This document shows, piece after piece, positions 23,877 through 36,475 of a stretch of DNA of 64,000 bases (the first letter of the stretch is position 1; the number at the start of each line of letters is the position of its first letter). Position numbers and translations under genes: made by a program. The notes beneath the pieces were generated by a model. The model did no database searches and had not been told where the DNA came from. It saw nothing but the letters and a program-made list of their open reading frames with translations. The stretch is from contig CALNVZ010002100.1 in NCBI GenBank assembly GCA_940671915.1, positions 5,273,624-5,337,623 on the forward strand, in the 5' to 3' direction. The DNA comes from Paracentrotus lividus. Its lineage: Eukaryota > Echinodermata > Echinoidea > Camarodonta > Echinidae.

Positions 23877-23948
23877 TTTTCCATAGCTCAGTCGGTAAAG
23901 CGCCAGTCTAGTAGTCAGGAGGTCTCAGGTTCGAATCCCAATAGAATT
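23877..23948 (+). pseudogene. tRNA-Thr(AGT)-like relic
   Basis: The strand shows an A box (TAGCTCAGTCGG), an anticodon loop CTAGTAG with AGT in place, and a B box (GGTTCGAATCCCA), with spacing like eukaryotic tRNA-Thr. The acceptor, anticodon and T stems all have mismatches, so a working tRNA is unlikely. Its tail matches the inverted fragment at 23780-23845, which suggests a tRNA-derived SINE rather than a stand-alone gene. Confidence 0.6.
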
Positions 23949-24407
23949 CCATTTACTTTGCATATTATTTCATATTGTCTCTTATCGAATATAGAAAGAA
24001 CACCCAGCAAGATATTGTGAAAAGGAAAGAGCTGGAGAGAATGATACTACAGTGTGAAAAGGAAGAAAATGAGCTGGAACTGGGGAAAAAATTCCTTCTT
24101 CAGAATCTCGGGTAGAGGTAAAGGTAACAAAAATAAAAAACATTCCATAGGCCTACATGTTTTGATTATTTTCAAGAAGATTATATTTTATACCGAATTA
24201 TACATTAAGACATTACAAGAGCGAAATTTTTTCAGCATTTTGTCTTGGGGTTTTATAACATTGTACGCTCATTATTATATTCATTTCAAAAATCAAATGT
24301 AATATACATTTTTTGTTACAAGCAACATAATCATTTTATTGTTACGTAACATACTTTATGGGGAAAGAATATATCAATATTATACAAATAGTGCATGCTA
24401 GCGAGTG

Positions 24408-24546
24408 CAATATACCATAATATGAGTGTCCATAAATTTCAAATTTCTCGCGTGCGTTTATATTTCAACGAGGCCGTAGGCCGAGTTTAAATATAAACGC
24501 ACAAGAGAAATTTGAAATTTATGGACACGAATGATATTGTATATTG
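24408..24546. repeat. Hairpin element, about 58-base arms
   Basis: GTGTCCATAAATTTCAAATT and its inverse AATTTGAAATTTATGGACAC lie in near-perfect arms that close on GAGGCCGTAGGCCGA. The ends CAATATAC / GTATATTG are also inverted. There is no ORF. Confidence 0.75.
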
Positions 24547-25025
24547 AACGACAATAAGCATGTGCTATATGTTATATTAGATGGGAACAGAAAATTGTAT
24601 CAAAGTATATCTGAACTTACCTTACTATTTATATGATGAATCCTCTCTCCAAGAAGACATGAAAATCCCTTAACACGTAAAAACAGGAGAGTTTTTAAAC
24701 CTTGAAAGTTAAATGTAACGCGTGAACTAGTCTATGATGAATCCTCTCTTCAGCTCTTGAAGTATTTAGTTCTATTTAGTAGCTCTATTTAGTATTTGGA
24801 GTTCACATAGTCAGTAATGTTGCATTAATAGATGCATGCAGTATTTATTATAGTAAATAGACCCCTAGATATTTGACCTTGCCTAATCTGGTTTTATCTT
24901 TGCCAATATGTTTGCCAAACTTTTGGTGCTAATTAAGCTATTGTGACGTATATTGTTGCTCCGCGTATCTATTGTTGTGCGCACCATTTTTTTTTACTTG
25001 CGCAACAAGGCAGTGCAGAAATTGC

Positions 25026-25054
25026 CGGTATAGTGCACGCGGTGCACTATACCG
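25026..25054. repeat. Short perfect palindrome
   Basis: CGGTATAGTGCAC and GTGCACTATACCG are exact inverses separated by GCG. It could form a cruciform; no function can be read from it. Confidence 0.7.
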
Positions 25055-25059
25055 AATTA

Positions 25060-27622
25060 CGGCATTGCAAAATAGGGCAATTGACCAATCAGAAGCCTTC
25101 TCTCATACCACCCATTTTATATAAAACGAAATAATGAGTCGTTATTATATCAAATAACTATCCATGTTTCGAACAATAATATTGCTTGTTAATTACACGA
25201 AGTCTTATTCTGACGAATTCCTGGTAATTTTATTTCATGGAAAGACAAAGAAGCACATAAGACGGTAGTCACACATTGTCTTAACCCTTCCTGTCTATCT
25301 CGAAGTTATATAAAAGGGATGTCCATTAAATTGAATTAGGGTGATCATTGCCGGTAGTATTAAATAGAACACAAACATGATTGGATATTACAAGAAAGGG
25401 GCAGGAAGTTCAAATTCAATCCACTTTTAGTCTTCTTTCAAATTTATAAGTAGGCCTATATCCTTTATGCTGCAGGCTAATTATGCAAAAGTTCATGTTA
25501 CAAAACGGCCAGCATTTTGCACCCAAATGCACTCTAAAAGGAATTAGTTTAAAAAAGACTGAACAATATAGAGTTAGCAAGGTATATCACTTTATCATTT
25601 TCAGTAATTTCTTACTATTTAATTCTAGTCATAATAGCTACAGGTCCAGGTAGGGGCTCAGAGGACACGCCCCTATAATAATAATTATAAAAAAAAACAC
25701 TCATTGACAAATTTTCGGCCCCGCCGCCCTTTTGGGGCTGACGCCCACTTTTCTCACATCTTGGACCTGCCACTGTAATATAGTTAGATAACAATTGTTT
25801 GGATTGCATACTTCTGATTCCGAATAATTTTTGGTTTTCTTTTAAAAACGCAACAGAGATAACGTAACAATTTAAATGATGGCGCCATAAAATTAAAAAC
25901 AACAACAAAAGCCAATAACTTGTATTTTCACTATATAGAAAAATACATAGTCAAATTTTAAAATAGGCCACCATACACAGAGTCTCCCTTAACTTGTAAA
26001 GGCCTGTTGTACCTTTTTGGGGATAGTTTTTATTTTATATAATATAGACAGTCATGATTGTATAGTAAATAAAAAGCATTTCCAAAACACTTTTAAAAAT
26101 TGTTTTATTTTTAGAATTCCTCGCTCCATTATAGTTTTTTAGTAAGCTGATGTCATCCGTCGGAAGTGGATATTGCAGATTTAGTTTGGTTAAACTGTTA
26201 AGATAATCGCATTTTCCCCATTCCAATAACTTCCCACAAAATGTGACGTCATTTATGCTCTGAATATTTTCTTAGTTACTAACTTTATAGGCCCAAAATA
26301 CCGATTAGACTGGGTTTTAATTTATAAAGAGCGAATTCAATTTAAACGTATTAATAAACAGATTTTAGCCGACTTGATAAGGATTCATTTTATAAACCAC
26401 AAGCCTGTTTTATTCGATTCCAATGTCAAACAGCGCTAACTAGATTTATGGCCTACCTGCATTTTCTTACTGATATCATTTTCGGTTTTGTTTCTATCAA
26501 TCTAGATCAAAGTTGCCGTTAATTGGGGATTACAAGGGTAATTAAGTAACTTATCAGCAATTCGTGGGAACACATACGGACACGTATCGTGAATCATTCG
26601 AAATAGGTTCTTGGTGATTTTCTATATGCATGCCTAAAATAATTTCAGTCTGTGTTTTGAATATTACTTGTCTTGCCCTTAAAGTGTAAAATATGTTTTT
26701 TTAGATATAATATGATTATTAATGAATTTTGAAGAAGAACATAAAGGATTATTATACACAATTTTATGTAAGATAAATCCACTTGTCGGGGAAATAACTT
26801 CAGTAATTCTAATTGGTATACAATGAATACAAAGTTGTTTTTTTCCCCTTCCTACATATCGCGTTGTATTTTCTTCTTTATTTGGGTGCATTCATGCATT
26901 TAAAGTTCGTGTTACATGCGCTTAAACATTAACATCTAACCACCCCCCCCCCTTTCACCACACCCTATTAAACGATTTCATATTATTAGCTCATTAATTT
27001 CCTCCACTCATGAAGATGTTCAGCTAGGCCGACCTGTTAATTTAAGAATCCTCAACTTGATAAAGTTTTCGTGGGAAAAGACCCCGCGTGTGAATCACTG
27101 TGTGCCGTTGGGTTTAATGGTTACCCAGAAAATAATAGCACCATACAGACAAGAACAAAGGATGCGCGTGTCATACAGAGTCTTTATTACTGTGTTCAAG
27201 CACCCCCAAAATCTGAATAGACCCGGTGCTTTTTACAGGTATAATCATTAACTACGTCACTACCGTTCATTTGTTCTCGTGGTTTGTACCTAGGATAATG
27301 AAAAGAAAGTAAGGGATGATCCAATTAATTCTTCAAGGAGCGGCGAGGAACAAAGAGGGTATCAAAGAGCACCGCGACTGGTCTTTCTTTGATTTGTGGT
27401 CCAGTTCCCAAGGAGGGATGTGGTATATTGGGCTGAGATTGGAGCGAGGTACTTCACAAGCTTCCAAGACTTGGTCAGGACAGGTTCAAGTTCTAGTCCC
27501 TCTTGAGAAACTTAAGATCAACATTGGAACCCCGCGACTTTATATCATACAATTTTACAGAACTATATCGGAGGAAACAATATTTCGTTCTCATATTCTT
27601 TTCATACAACTTCTATACCACT
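25060..27622. other. Intergenic and 5' flank of the homeobox gene
   Basis: I see no coding exon. The last 300 bases before the start codon at 27623 are less AT-rich and probably include promoter and 5' UTR. No TATA box can be placed with confidence. Confidence 0.4.
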
Positions 27623-29477
27623 ATGTCTCCAGTTTGTCAGGATGATAGACGATGCTCTCCAGCAGCTGAATTCTTTGGAGACGTGATGCACCATGATGGA
27701 AACGCTTTTAATGCAGGTAAGCATTTTTTATTATATTTTTTATTTTTTATTTTTAAATTTTTTTTTAAATATGCACTTTGAAATTCAAAATGCATTTTCT
27801 TAAAACACCCGTTTCATTTTCGTTCTTCTACAATATTGCCATCATTCTTCTTTGCGTCATATCAAAAGCAATACTTTCCAACTAAAATTTTTGTTTTGGT
27901 AATATAATAAGTAGGGAATATTTTTTTTGTCTCTTGATTATATATTTTGAGGATGACATAATACCGTTAAAAAGTTGATTATAATCCATTTTATTTTGTA
28001 TACTTATTTATTGTTCTAAATCATAATACCTTCAGTCATCTTCGGAAAAATAAAGAGATGAAATTATATCAACTTCCAAATTCTTTTTTAAATGAATTTA
28101 TAATACCATATTATAAATTTATTTAAACGAAAATTAAATATGCCATCAAACTGAAATACATACATGACTAGAAACAAAATATTAATCCATGGTCTGAATA
28201 TCTTTTACAGGACGTATACCTAACTACCATCAACCCGACTCAACCAGTTCATATGATGCGTACATGGCGCCTCTCAACCACAACCACCAGCACCACGGCG
28301 GCATGGAAGGTGACCACGTGACCTACACAGGAGGCGCCACGGATGAGGAAAACGGTATCAACGCATTGAGGCATAGACGGCGCCGAAGTCGCACCATCTA
28401 TACGAAGCTACAGTTAGACAGTTTGGAGCAGGTGTTTCTGAAGAACAAATACCCAGATATCAACTCAAGAGAGGCACTTGCCGACGCCGTTGATCTCACT
28501 GAAGCAAGAGTACAGGTAAAGATAATTGCTTTATAGAATCGTTTATTGATGTATTGATTTTATTTATGGTAAATCTTTTCTTTTATGACATACAACTTAA
28601 CCCAGTTGATTACGTTGAATACGGAATAAATGTAAAATGATTAATCAAATATTTTTTTTAATGTTTTAGGATAGGCTGTATCGTATTATAAACGGATCCG
28701 CACTTCACTTATGATTATTTGATCTGATAATCATATTTTATTCATCACAATATAATATCAACTTTTCATTTTTTTGCCTGTACACAATTATTGTGTCATG
28801 TAATTTTCTTTTTCGTTCGATAAGAATAATGACAATAGTATGTTTATTAATTTCGTTCTTTTTTCATGTTTCTTCAGGTCTGGTTTCAAAACCGTCGAGC
28901 TCGCGAACGACGTCTTGAGCGTTCAGGCAAAATTTCTCCACTCGGACGCCATAGCCCAATCTACCAACAATCAACTGGATACTCCAGCTCACATGACCAC
29001 CAATACTACCAGGGTATAGTCGGGGACAACACAGCGAGTTTGAAGGCTGAGACCCATCAGAAGGAGGGTATTAAGCAAGAAATCTGCAACGAGAGAAACA
29101 CGAAAAAGTCCGAAATTTCACCTCTCATGTCGATTGAATTTTTGTCAAAGAGTAGCCGCGAAGAAGACACAGTTGCGCAAACTAAACCATCTCTCCGTCA
29201 GCATTACTACCAACAGCAGCTTTGTTCTTATGCAACATCTACTGCAGCTCTCTATGCCCAATCACCATCCGTCCATCAGGTTTCTCAGGTTAAAGACACT
29301 ACTAGTCAGACCCGAAAGCACTCGCCGTCTTTACCAAACGACGATGTCGACATGGACTACCATGTGAGGTCGTATTCGCATCCCACCACCGAGGCATCGT
29401 TAAAGTATGCCTTCTATCTTGGAATGCCATTGATTTCCCTCCAACCAACGGGATGCAGAGACGAAAAACTACAATGA
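27623..29477 (+). CDS. Paired-like (Q50) homeobox transcription factor, 332 aa
   Basis: Three coding exons: 27623-27716, 28211-28515 and 28878-29477, phases 1 and 0, all with GT-AG borders. The homeodomain spans about residues 88-147, beginning within RRRRSRTIYTKLQLDSLEQ and ending with VWFQNRRARERRLE. Trp48, Phe49, Gln50, Asn51 and Arg53 are present, so DNA contact should be intact. The intron between homeodomain residues 46 and 47 is the usual position in paired-class genes. There is no paired box and no OAR motif; a weak eh1-like stretch (MSIEFLSKS) lies C-terminal to the homeodomain. Gln50 and the helix 1/2 pattern fit Mix/Sebox- or Pmar1-like divergent paired-like proteins, but I cannot assign the orthology group. 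The ATG at 27623 gives a compact N-terminus. It should act in the nucleus as a developmental regulator. ATP23 follows on the same strand 1.3 kb downstream. Confidence 0.9.
28378..28919 (+). other. Homeodomain-coding segment split by an intron
   Basis: Exon 2 encodes the N-terminal arm, helices 1 and 2 and the start of helix 3 (to ARVQ at 28515). Exon 3 resumes at 28878 with VWFQNRRAR. The basic run RRRR at the start can serve as a nuclear localisation signal. Confidence 0.9.
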
Positions 29478-30233
29478 ACATTAATTTTAATTCATCTCTA
29501 AATTAAAGCGATTTATCTGAAATACATCATTATTCTAATAGTCATGGAATCATCTTTATTGCAGATAACTATAGTTATGTTATCTCTTCTTTTTTTTTTT
29601 TTTCCTTTTTTTTTAAAATGTTGTTGAGCTATACAGACTTGCCTTTAAATTATATCTAAAGAAAAAAAAAGCAAAACAAATTAATCTGATATACTTTGAT
29701 TTTTGGAATAGTGATTATGTAACAATAGGAAAATAACTTCTATCTTTAATGTGTTGACCCTAATCGTTGTATATGTTTTGTACGCATGATAATGATTATA
29801 GTAAATTGTTCAAAGACTGTATTTATTCATTTTCTTGTTCTCACCTTGAAGTTAGCTAGACATGCTTTTTGTTTTGTTTTGGACTTATTGTCCTCGTAAT
29901 ATTACTGAACTTGATGATATATTTTACTTTAAATGCTAAGTTATTAGAACAGGTATGTTGTGATCTATTCTGAAATATTATTTATTAACAACTCAATATA
30001 ACGATAAATCATTGCCACTGCACTCCATCCATGATCCTGTAATATATTTATTTGTGATTTGTATAGTATTGTTTATATCAAATGAAATAGTAAATTGCAA
30101 AACTATGAGACTTCTGCTTTTGTAAATGTAAATATTGGTTGTCAGGTGTCTTTTTCGAGAAAGGTGGACATATAGAGAGAAAGATAGTGGTTGAAAAACT
30201 AAGGAGTAAAAGATAAAATGTTATGATCAATTT

Positions 30234-30286
<53 letters not shown>

Positions 30287-30758
30287 AACTATAGAGACGG
30301 AATGAGAGAGTAGGAGTAATGTTGAATAAATACGTAACAGAAGAGGGTTTGAGATAGAGAGACAGACAGAGAGAGAGCCGGTGGAGACTTATGGATGGAT
30401 GGAAAGAGGAAGGAGCTGAGATATACAAATTAATGTCTAATGACAGATGATAATAGAGAGACACATGATCAAAGGGAGACGGAGTGATCCTGTGATAAAC
30501 GGATGTGAGGGAAATTATGGAAAGATGATATTCATAGATGTAGTGTGTAATAATAAGAAATAAGTGAGGATAAAAACAGAGTAATAGACGGTCAGACATA
30601 GAGGAGATGGGGTGAGATGTTATGTAATATAGGGACTCCATGCAGACAGCGAGCTAGAGAGAGAGAGCAGAGAGAGAGACACACATCATGCATGCACATA
30701 CATACATACACATGATAGTGTTCTACATCTTTTTCCATTGGAGGGCGCAATTTCCAAG
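29478..30758 (+). other. Homeobox 3' flank and ATP23 upstream region
   Basis: AT-rich 3' UTR-like DNA is followed by a (GA)n tract at 30235-30282 and further GA-rich stretches to 30690. The ATP23 start lies at 30759. There is no other gene, and no polyadenylation signal can be assigned with confidence. Confidence 0.4.
30235..30282 (+). repeat. (GA)n microsatellite
   Basis: About 24 uninterrupted AG units, with degenerate GAGA sequence continuing to about 30690, upstream of ATP23. Confidence 0.95.
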
Positions 30759-33700
30759 ATGGCAGCGCCCACGGGAGATCATGCCAACAGTGATATGTCA
30801 GAAAAAATATCAGAATCAAGGAACGATGAGGCAAAACATGTACCGAAAAGAAGCTGGAGTGATCGGAAAAAACACACCAATTGCATTGAAAGGGCAAATT
30901 TCGCCTGCAAACATAGTAAGTTTCCATACAAACTGTTTTCATACCGGGCCGTGCAGCTCAGCCTCAGGCTCATCCATGTCGTGTTCTAGCATCCGTTCGG
31001 CGCGGGCCGAGCCGCCCCGCCGCAGGTCAGCGCCCGAGTAGACAACTGCTAGGTCTGTGCGCAGCAGAGCTGTGCTGTGACTGGTTGGTTCGCGTTCGAT
31101 AAACGAAGGGCAGAAACCGCTTCTCATTCTCCTCCTTCTCCTTCTCCTTCTCCCTCTCCCTCTCCCTCTCATCCTTCTCCTCCTCCTTCTCCTCACCCTT
31201 CTCCTCGATCCTTCTCCTGAGCTCTTTCTTCTCCTCCTTCTTCTTTTTTTTTCCATCCTCCTTTTCCTCCTTTGTCCTTCTCCAGGTTCTCCTTCGCATT
31301 TTCCTCCTCTTTTTCCTTCTCCTTCTCATTCCCCTTCTCCTTTTCCTCCTCCTTCTCCTCCTCTTCATTCTCCTCATCCTTCTCTTCCACGTCCACCTCC
31401 ACCTTCTCCTCCTCCTCCTCATTCTTCTCCTCCTCTTTCTTTTCCTTCTCCTTCTCCCCCTTCTCATATATTGAGTTTAGATGATCCTCTTTAATAATTT
31501 TGCAAGTTTGTTTATTCAATGATTCATTCATATTTTGCAGATCCTTATGTGAAGTTTATGCTTGCTGCCATGGAACAAATTGGATGGTGAGTGAAATCTT
31601 CTCTTTTAAAAACTAATGTGCTCTGTAAATATATGTAGGTAAATAGATAGATGTGCTAGGCTATACATTTTTTTAAACACTTGCTAGATTTTAAATGGAA
31701 TGCCAGGAATTAAAAAAAAAGGTTATCATTATCAAAAGATTTGTTGATAAAATTTTCATGAAAATAGCATTTTATTACTTTTTTTTTTAAACTTTTTTTT
31801 TTTACTGAATTTTATTTATGCTACAAATCCTATCTTCTTAGTAGTCTGGTTGCTGGAAAGAATGTTAATGAGGCAATTTTAAGAATTCGCTAAACCATAT
31901 TTCATAACTTGTTTAGAAGTAATGTAGGACAATATAGATTCTAGAACAATTTTTTACAATTCCCTCAAGTTTGCTATTTCAGATTTTGTGAAATCCAAAG
32001 GGAAAAGTGGGCATCTTATTTTCTTTAGAGCATCTAGACATCCAACCTACTTGTTAATTGTATTTCAACCCTGTGTCATCATATGTTTATTTGAATGAAC
32101 CCCATTTCACTTGTAATTTCAGCCCAATAGATCGAGAGACACACATCGTATGTGAACCATGTGGTGCTGACAGCCCTGTTAATGGAGGATTTGATCCAGT
32201 CAATGGACAGGTAATATAATAATGATAACATTTGTATAGTTCTTTATATTTATTTATTCATTTTATTTGATTTATTAGTCTTATTTTAGTAGGGTAGCTC
32301 CATCAATGATTATGACATTGTTTTTCATGGGGGCCCTACAAAACACATCATACAAAAATAACAATATACAAATCAACATACTGGAACAATGAAATTTGCA
32401 GAGAAAACCTTTTTGGTCAATAAAATATCGGTTAAAAAACACAACACAATGGACCAGGCTAATAATTTGAATGAATATACACCTTGGTTTAACAACTGTT
32501 TGTTTAGCAATACTGGTAATGTTACAGACTTGTCACTAAAAATATCAAACTTCTATTTAACAGTTGCAGAATTGAATTACTTTAATATCTGTGACTTAGT
32601 GGGAGTAAATAAAATGATATGTGAATGTTGCATTTCACTTTCCAAAGTGTCAGTTGTTTGTAAGTGCATGTCTGATCAGAAGATATCAACTAATGTATTT
32701 TTGTTTTTAATCTTTTTCCACAGATTGTTTTATGTGAAAACAAGAGCCCTTCTCAGAGGATCTTGAGCACTCTACTTACACATGAGTTAATACATGCCTA
32801 TGATCATTGCAGAGCTAAGGTGGATTGGACTGATATACGACACGTTGCTTGCTCAGAGGTGTGGATAATTCAAACGTTTTGAGATGAAATGTCCCAAATA
32901 TGTCAATGAGATATGTCAAAAGAGTCAAAGAAAACGGCAAAATAATGATAAATCTTAGTTTCTGGGGGAAATATTTTTAATTTTCTGAATGTGTGCTCTA
33001 TAAAAAACAATGAATTAAAACGATAATGGGAAAGTGTTATTGAATCAAGTGTTTTGCAGATTTCTTTTCATCAACTTGAGTCTCATTTTGATATGATGCA
33101 TCACATATGTGTTTGCATCTAAGTAGTGAGGAACTAGCCCACAAATAAGACTACTATAAAATGTTGCTATTGAAAACATTTAGAATGAGTATCCTTTGAA
33201 ACAGGAAAACATACTTTGAAACAGCAATTTCTGACCCTATTTTTTGTGGAAGTGATTGAATTTTGAATACTTTCAGAAAACAATCATTATCATGAGAGTC
33301 CTACATTCAATCTCAGGACAAACGCAGAGGAGTGACGTCATAATAACTTGCGCACATGTATTATAAAATGCACAAATTAATTATAATCTTCACCTTACCA
33401 CATCTATACATGAAATCTGATACGACATGCAAATTGTTGATTTATCTTCATAGAACTATATATTTGAGTAAAAATTATGCATTTATATTGTTTTTTTCTT
33501 ATTTTATTTAATTTGACAGATCAGAGCATCCAGCCTTAGTGGCGATTGTTCATTCCTGAGTGATAGCTTATATAGCTGGAATTTCAGATTTAAGAATCAT
33601 CATCAGGTAAACAATGATGGGCAGTGTTTGATAATTTAGGAATTCCAGGCCTGTGTTTCACTAAGTCGTTCGTAAGTTATGAATGACGTTACAAATGTCT

Positions 33701-35514
33701 GGTGATCAGTTCGTGCGCTAAATTATAAAACATGATTTATAGCACCCAAGAACATGTTCCAGTAGTGCGTAAAGTCATTCACAACTTTAAGAACGACTAA
33801 CACCACCCAGGCCCGTTAGAAATAATGAAACTTACAGGGCTGTGACCCATGCGAGCATGAATCACCATATATTTTGCCTTCAAAATAACCTAATGTAAGA
33901 GTACAGGCTCAGAGTAAGGTCCCAGAGTTCAGTCTCCAAGTACGGTGGCGAAATTATAGTTCAACTTATAGGACTCAGGAAACAAAATGGCGGCTGACAC
34001 ATTGAAGTAAAGTTCGGTTTGGTATTTATTAAATATATAACGAAGAAATAAAATGACGAAGTCCACGTACAGTCACAAGCAAAGCGGTAAAGGTGCATTA
34101 ATTAAATATAAACAGTCTTGGAGGCTGGGCTTATAAAGACGCGAAAAACCATGCTTCGATCCGCAAAGAAAATGGCTAACTCAACATGGCCAACATAAGC
34201 TCGAACATAAAAATGGCTCACTCGAAAGCTCTAACACAAAAATGGCTGCCGAGCCACACATGAGCTTCGCCTATATCAATTTCGGTAATGCTTAAGTGAA
34301 TCGAGTCCAACAAGCCCCGCCTCCTGTATAACAAACTAACCAATGAAAGCACCGCGCACCCTTTTGCCTCTCTAGTACATTGCACAATAAACAATAGAGC
34401 ACATGCTTTTAGGTTCCAAAAGTAGGCGTGTCTAACATGACCAGAAATATGCCAGGGGACGCTAATTAAATATTCCCCAAAACCTTGCATCCGGGAAAAT
34501 CTATGAATAGGACAGGATGCTATTACTATTGTTAACAGAAATGCATTTAACCAACATAGCACCATGCAGGAATGCCATAAATACTGATTACCGCAGGGAC
34601 CGTCTCCAAATAGCTCAATACGATATCCTGACTCAGTGTAATTACAGTACATACATAATAAGATCCCTTACTTTAATGTGAACGAACTTAAATAAAGAGA
34701 AAGCTATGTAACCTAAACTCTTTCCCTTCACTGGCAACAAGAGGCCTAGCGCCCTCTTTAATATTGACTTATATTATAATTATCTAATTGGGAAAACGGT
34801 CCATAGACCGTACCACTACACTAATAATAGTGAAATATAAACACTGTTTGCTATACAGTCAACCTTGCCGAAGTCAAATCTGTTTTGACTTTAGAAATAG
34901 CTTTGATTTAAAAAAAATGTGAGATGGGGGGAGGGAGGGTATGGGCAACTGCTAAGTACAAGATGATATTTTTTTATGCAACATGGTCAAGTGGTGTCCT
35001 GCACAAATTTGAGCTCTTTCACCCCCAAAAATGAAGCCAACAGTCGGTCTCCTCAACATTTGACATTTTAAAGATAAAAATGTTTTATCAGACTACTGAT
35101 GATTTGTTTTCACCGTTTTACATTTTTTGCATGGGACGTATAACTTCCACATTTGCGACTCTGTTTTAGAATTGTTTGAAGCTTTTTTTCATGAGAAATT
35201 GAGGAATGTCATTGCATGTTGGCATATTTTGCTTTGATCCATTGAAGTACTTTTATTTAATATTATTTTTGTCTCATTGATTACCCTTTTTGCAGACGTG
35301 CGTAAGGAGAAGGGCTATTGGTTCAATCCTAGCAGTACGAGACATTTCAAGGGAAGAGGCGGAGAAAGCCGTTGATAGTGTCTGGGACACGTGTTTTAAA
35401 GACTATGCTCCCTTCACCAATATACCCAGGAGATCAGCTGACCTTAAAACATCACATAACTCATCACATGATTCATCACATGACCAGAATACTACTCATC
35501 AACCCAATAGATAG
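30759..35514 (+). CDS. ATP23: ATP23 mitochondrial inner-membrane metalloprotease (XRCC6BP1/KUB3), 243 aa
   Basis: Six coding exons: 30759-30915, 31541-31586, 32123-32210, 32724-32858, 33520-33606 and 35296-35514. All are GT-AG with consistent phases. The first splice rebuilds NPYVK, exactly as in the human protein as remembered. The catalytic HEXXH motif is HELIHAYDHC in exon 4, followed by RAKVDW and RHVACSE. A Cys pair (VCEPCG) and GGFDPVNGQIVLCEN precede it, and SLSGDCSF and TCVRRRA.GSILAV follow, all as in the M76 family. Length is close to the human 246. Family knowledge: ATP23 sits on the intermembrane-space face of the inner membrane and, in yeast, matures Atp6 and helps F0 assembly. 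The start is the ATG in a good context (AAGATGG). The C-terminus ends in a family-atypical Ser/His/Asn-rich tail (SSHDSSHDQN). Identity is near certain. Confidence 0.95.
31119..31462 (+). repeat. Long polypyrimidine (CTT/CTC)n tract in ATP23 intron 1
   Basis: About 340 bases composed almost only of C and T, as CCTTCTCC-type units, in the 625-base first intron (30916-31540). It ends about 80 bases before the acceptor at 31540. The Arg/Lys/Glu-rich open frames on the opposite strand are artefacts of this tract. Confidence 0.9.
32724..32858 (+). other. ATP23: ATP23 catalytic exon (HEXXH)
   Basis: It encodes IVLCEN, then THELIHAYDHCRAKVDW and IRHVACSE. The two His and the Glu of the HEXXH zinc site are intact. 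The exon is 45 codons, in phase 0 at both ends. Confidence 0.95.
33650..33815. repeat. Imperfect foldback in ATP23 intron 5
   Basis: GGCCTGTGTTTCACTAAGTC at the left is inverted in imperfect form at the right (GAACGACTAACACCACCCAG, GGCC). It looks like a decayed MITE of about 165 bases. The rest of this 1.7 kb intron (to 35295) shows no exon. Confidence 0.45.
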
Positions 35515-36475
35515 CAGAGGAATGAGACATTCCATGTGACTAATTATACTGGTTTATGTAGAATGTTTGTGATGTTCAGTCACTATATAAGGATCAAGAA
35601 AGTGCTACTTCAAACTTCCTGCTGCACATGTTTTCATCCTATTTCTGGTTCTAGGCTTGTGGATGGAGTAAATTTAATGGGTGATGTTATTACTCATGTA
35701 ATGCATCCGATCTGTAGAAAATACTGAAATGCACAAATTTATATCTTCTCATTGTCTTCCAAGGCTATATATATATATGAGTAGTAATGTCTATTTGATG
35801 ACCAAGATGAACTGTTATCAACTTTACAAATCATCAAGTGATTTGTAGTTGAAGGTCTTTGCCGGATGATGAATTGAAAAACTATACAATTTATCAAAGT
35901 ATTTCTTTATGCAATATATTGAATTAGTAACTTGAATTGAAGCAAACATGATTTTCTATTATTTCCTTTCTGCATATTTGATTTTGTATTTTGTCATTTG
36001 AAGTGGATCAATCGATATTGCATTTTTCATGTGGACATGTTAAATGTTTTCATTGTTTTAGGTGCTACAGGAAATGTTCAAATAAAAAGCTTGACATGGT
36101 TGGAATTTTAAAGAAGATATATAATATATTGAATCCCTCTAAAAAGGAAACTGGAACAATCATTTTGCCTGTGAAAGCAAATAATTCAATAATTTTGAAA
36201 TTCACTCTCGCATAGTTCAGTATTTTTTCTTTCTTTTGAAACTTCATTTGATATAAAAGAGCTATGCACATTAGGAAAAAAAAGAGTTTGAAATTTAAAT
36301 TTCATAATCAACTTGCACAGAATAAGTGGGCAAAAGTAGTAAGGATGTATATAACCTTGCCTAAGAAAGGGATGGTCATAGCTTATCTACCATGTTCTTT
36401 GCATGGCTCTTATGTATTGTTGTGATCGGATTTTAAAAAATCATTTTGTTCCAATAAAAAAGTATCCAGATACCT
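35515..36475 (+). other. ATP23: Probable ATP23 3' UTR
   Basis: The non-coding sequence after the stop contains AATAAA near 36081 and 36453, either of which could direct polyadenylation. No ORF of interest is present. Confidence 0.4.

Noticed and set aside
30078-30641. 187-codon minus-strand open frame
   Set aside because: It is made mostly of the (GA)n repeat read as Ser-Leu; no domain is visible.
30939-31531. Arg/Lys/Glu-rich open frames on the minus strand and a Ser/Phe-rich frame on the plus strand
   Set aside because: They are translations of the polypyrimidine tract in ATP23 intron 1, with no complexity or splice logic.
34218-34652. 144-codon minus-strand open frame in ATP23 intron 5
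   Set aside because: Cys-rich but without recognisable domains, inside an intron of a well-defined gene and not supported by splice sites.
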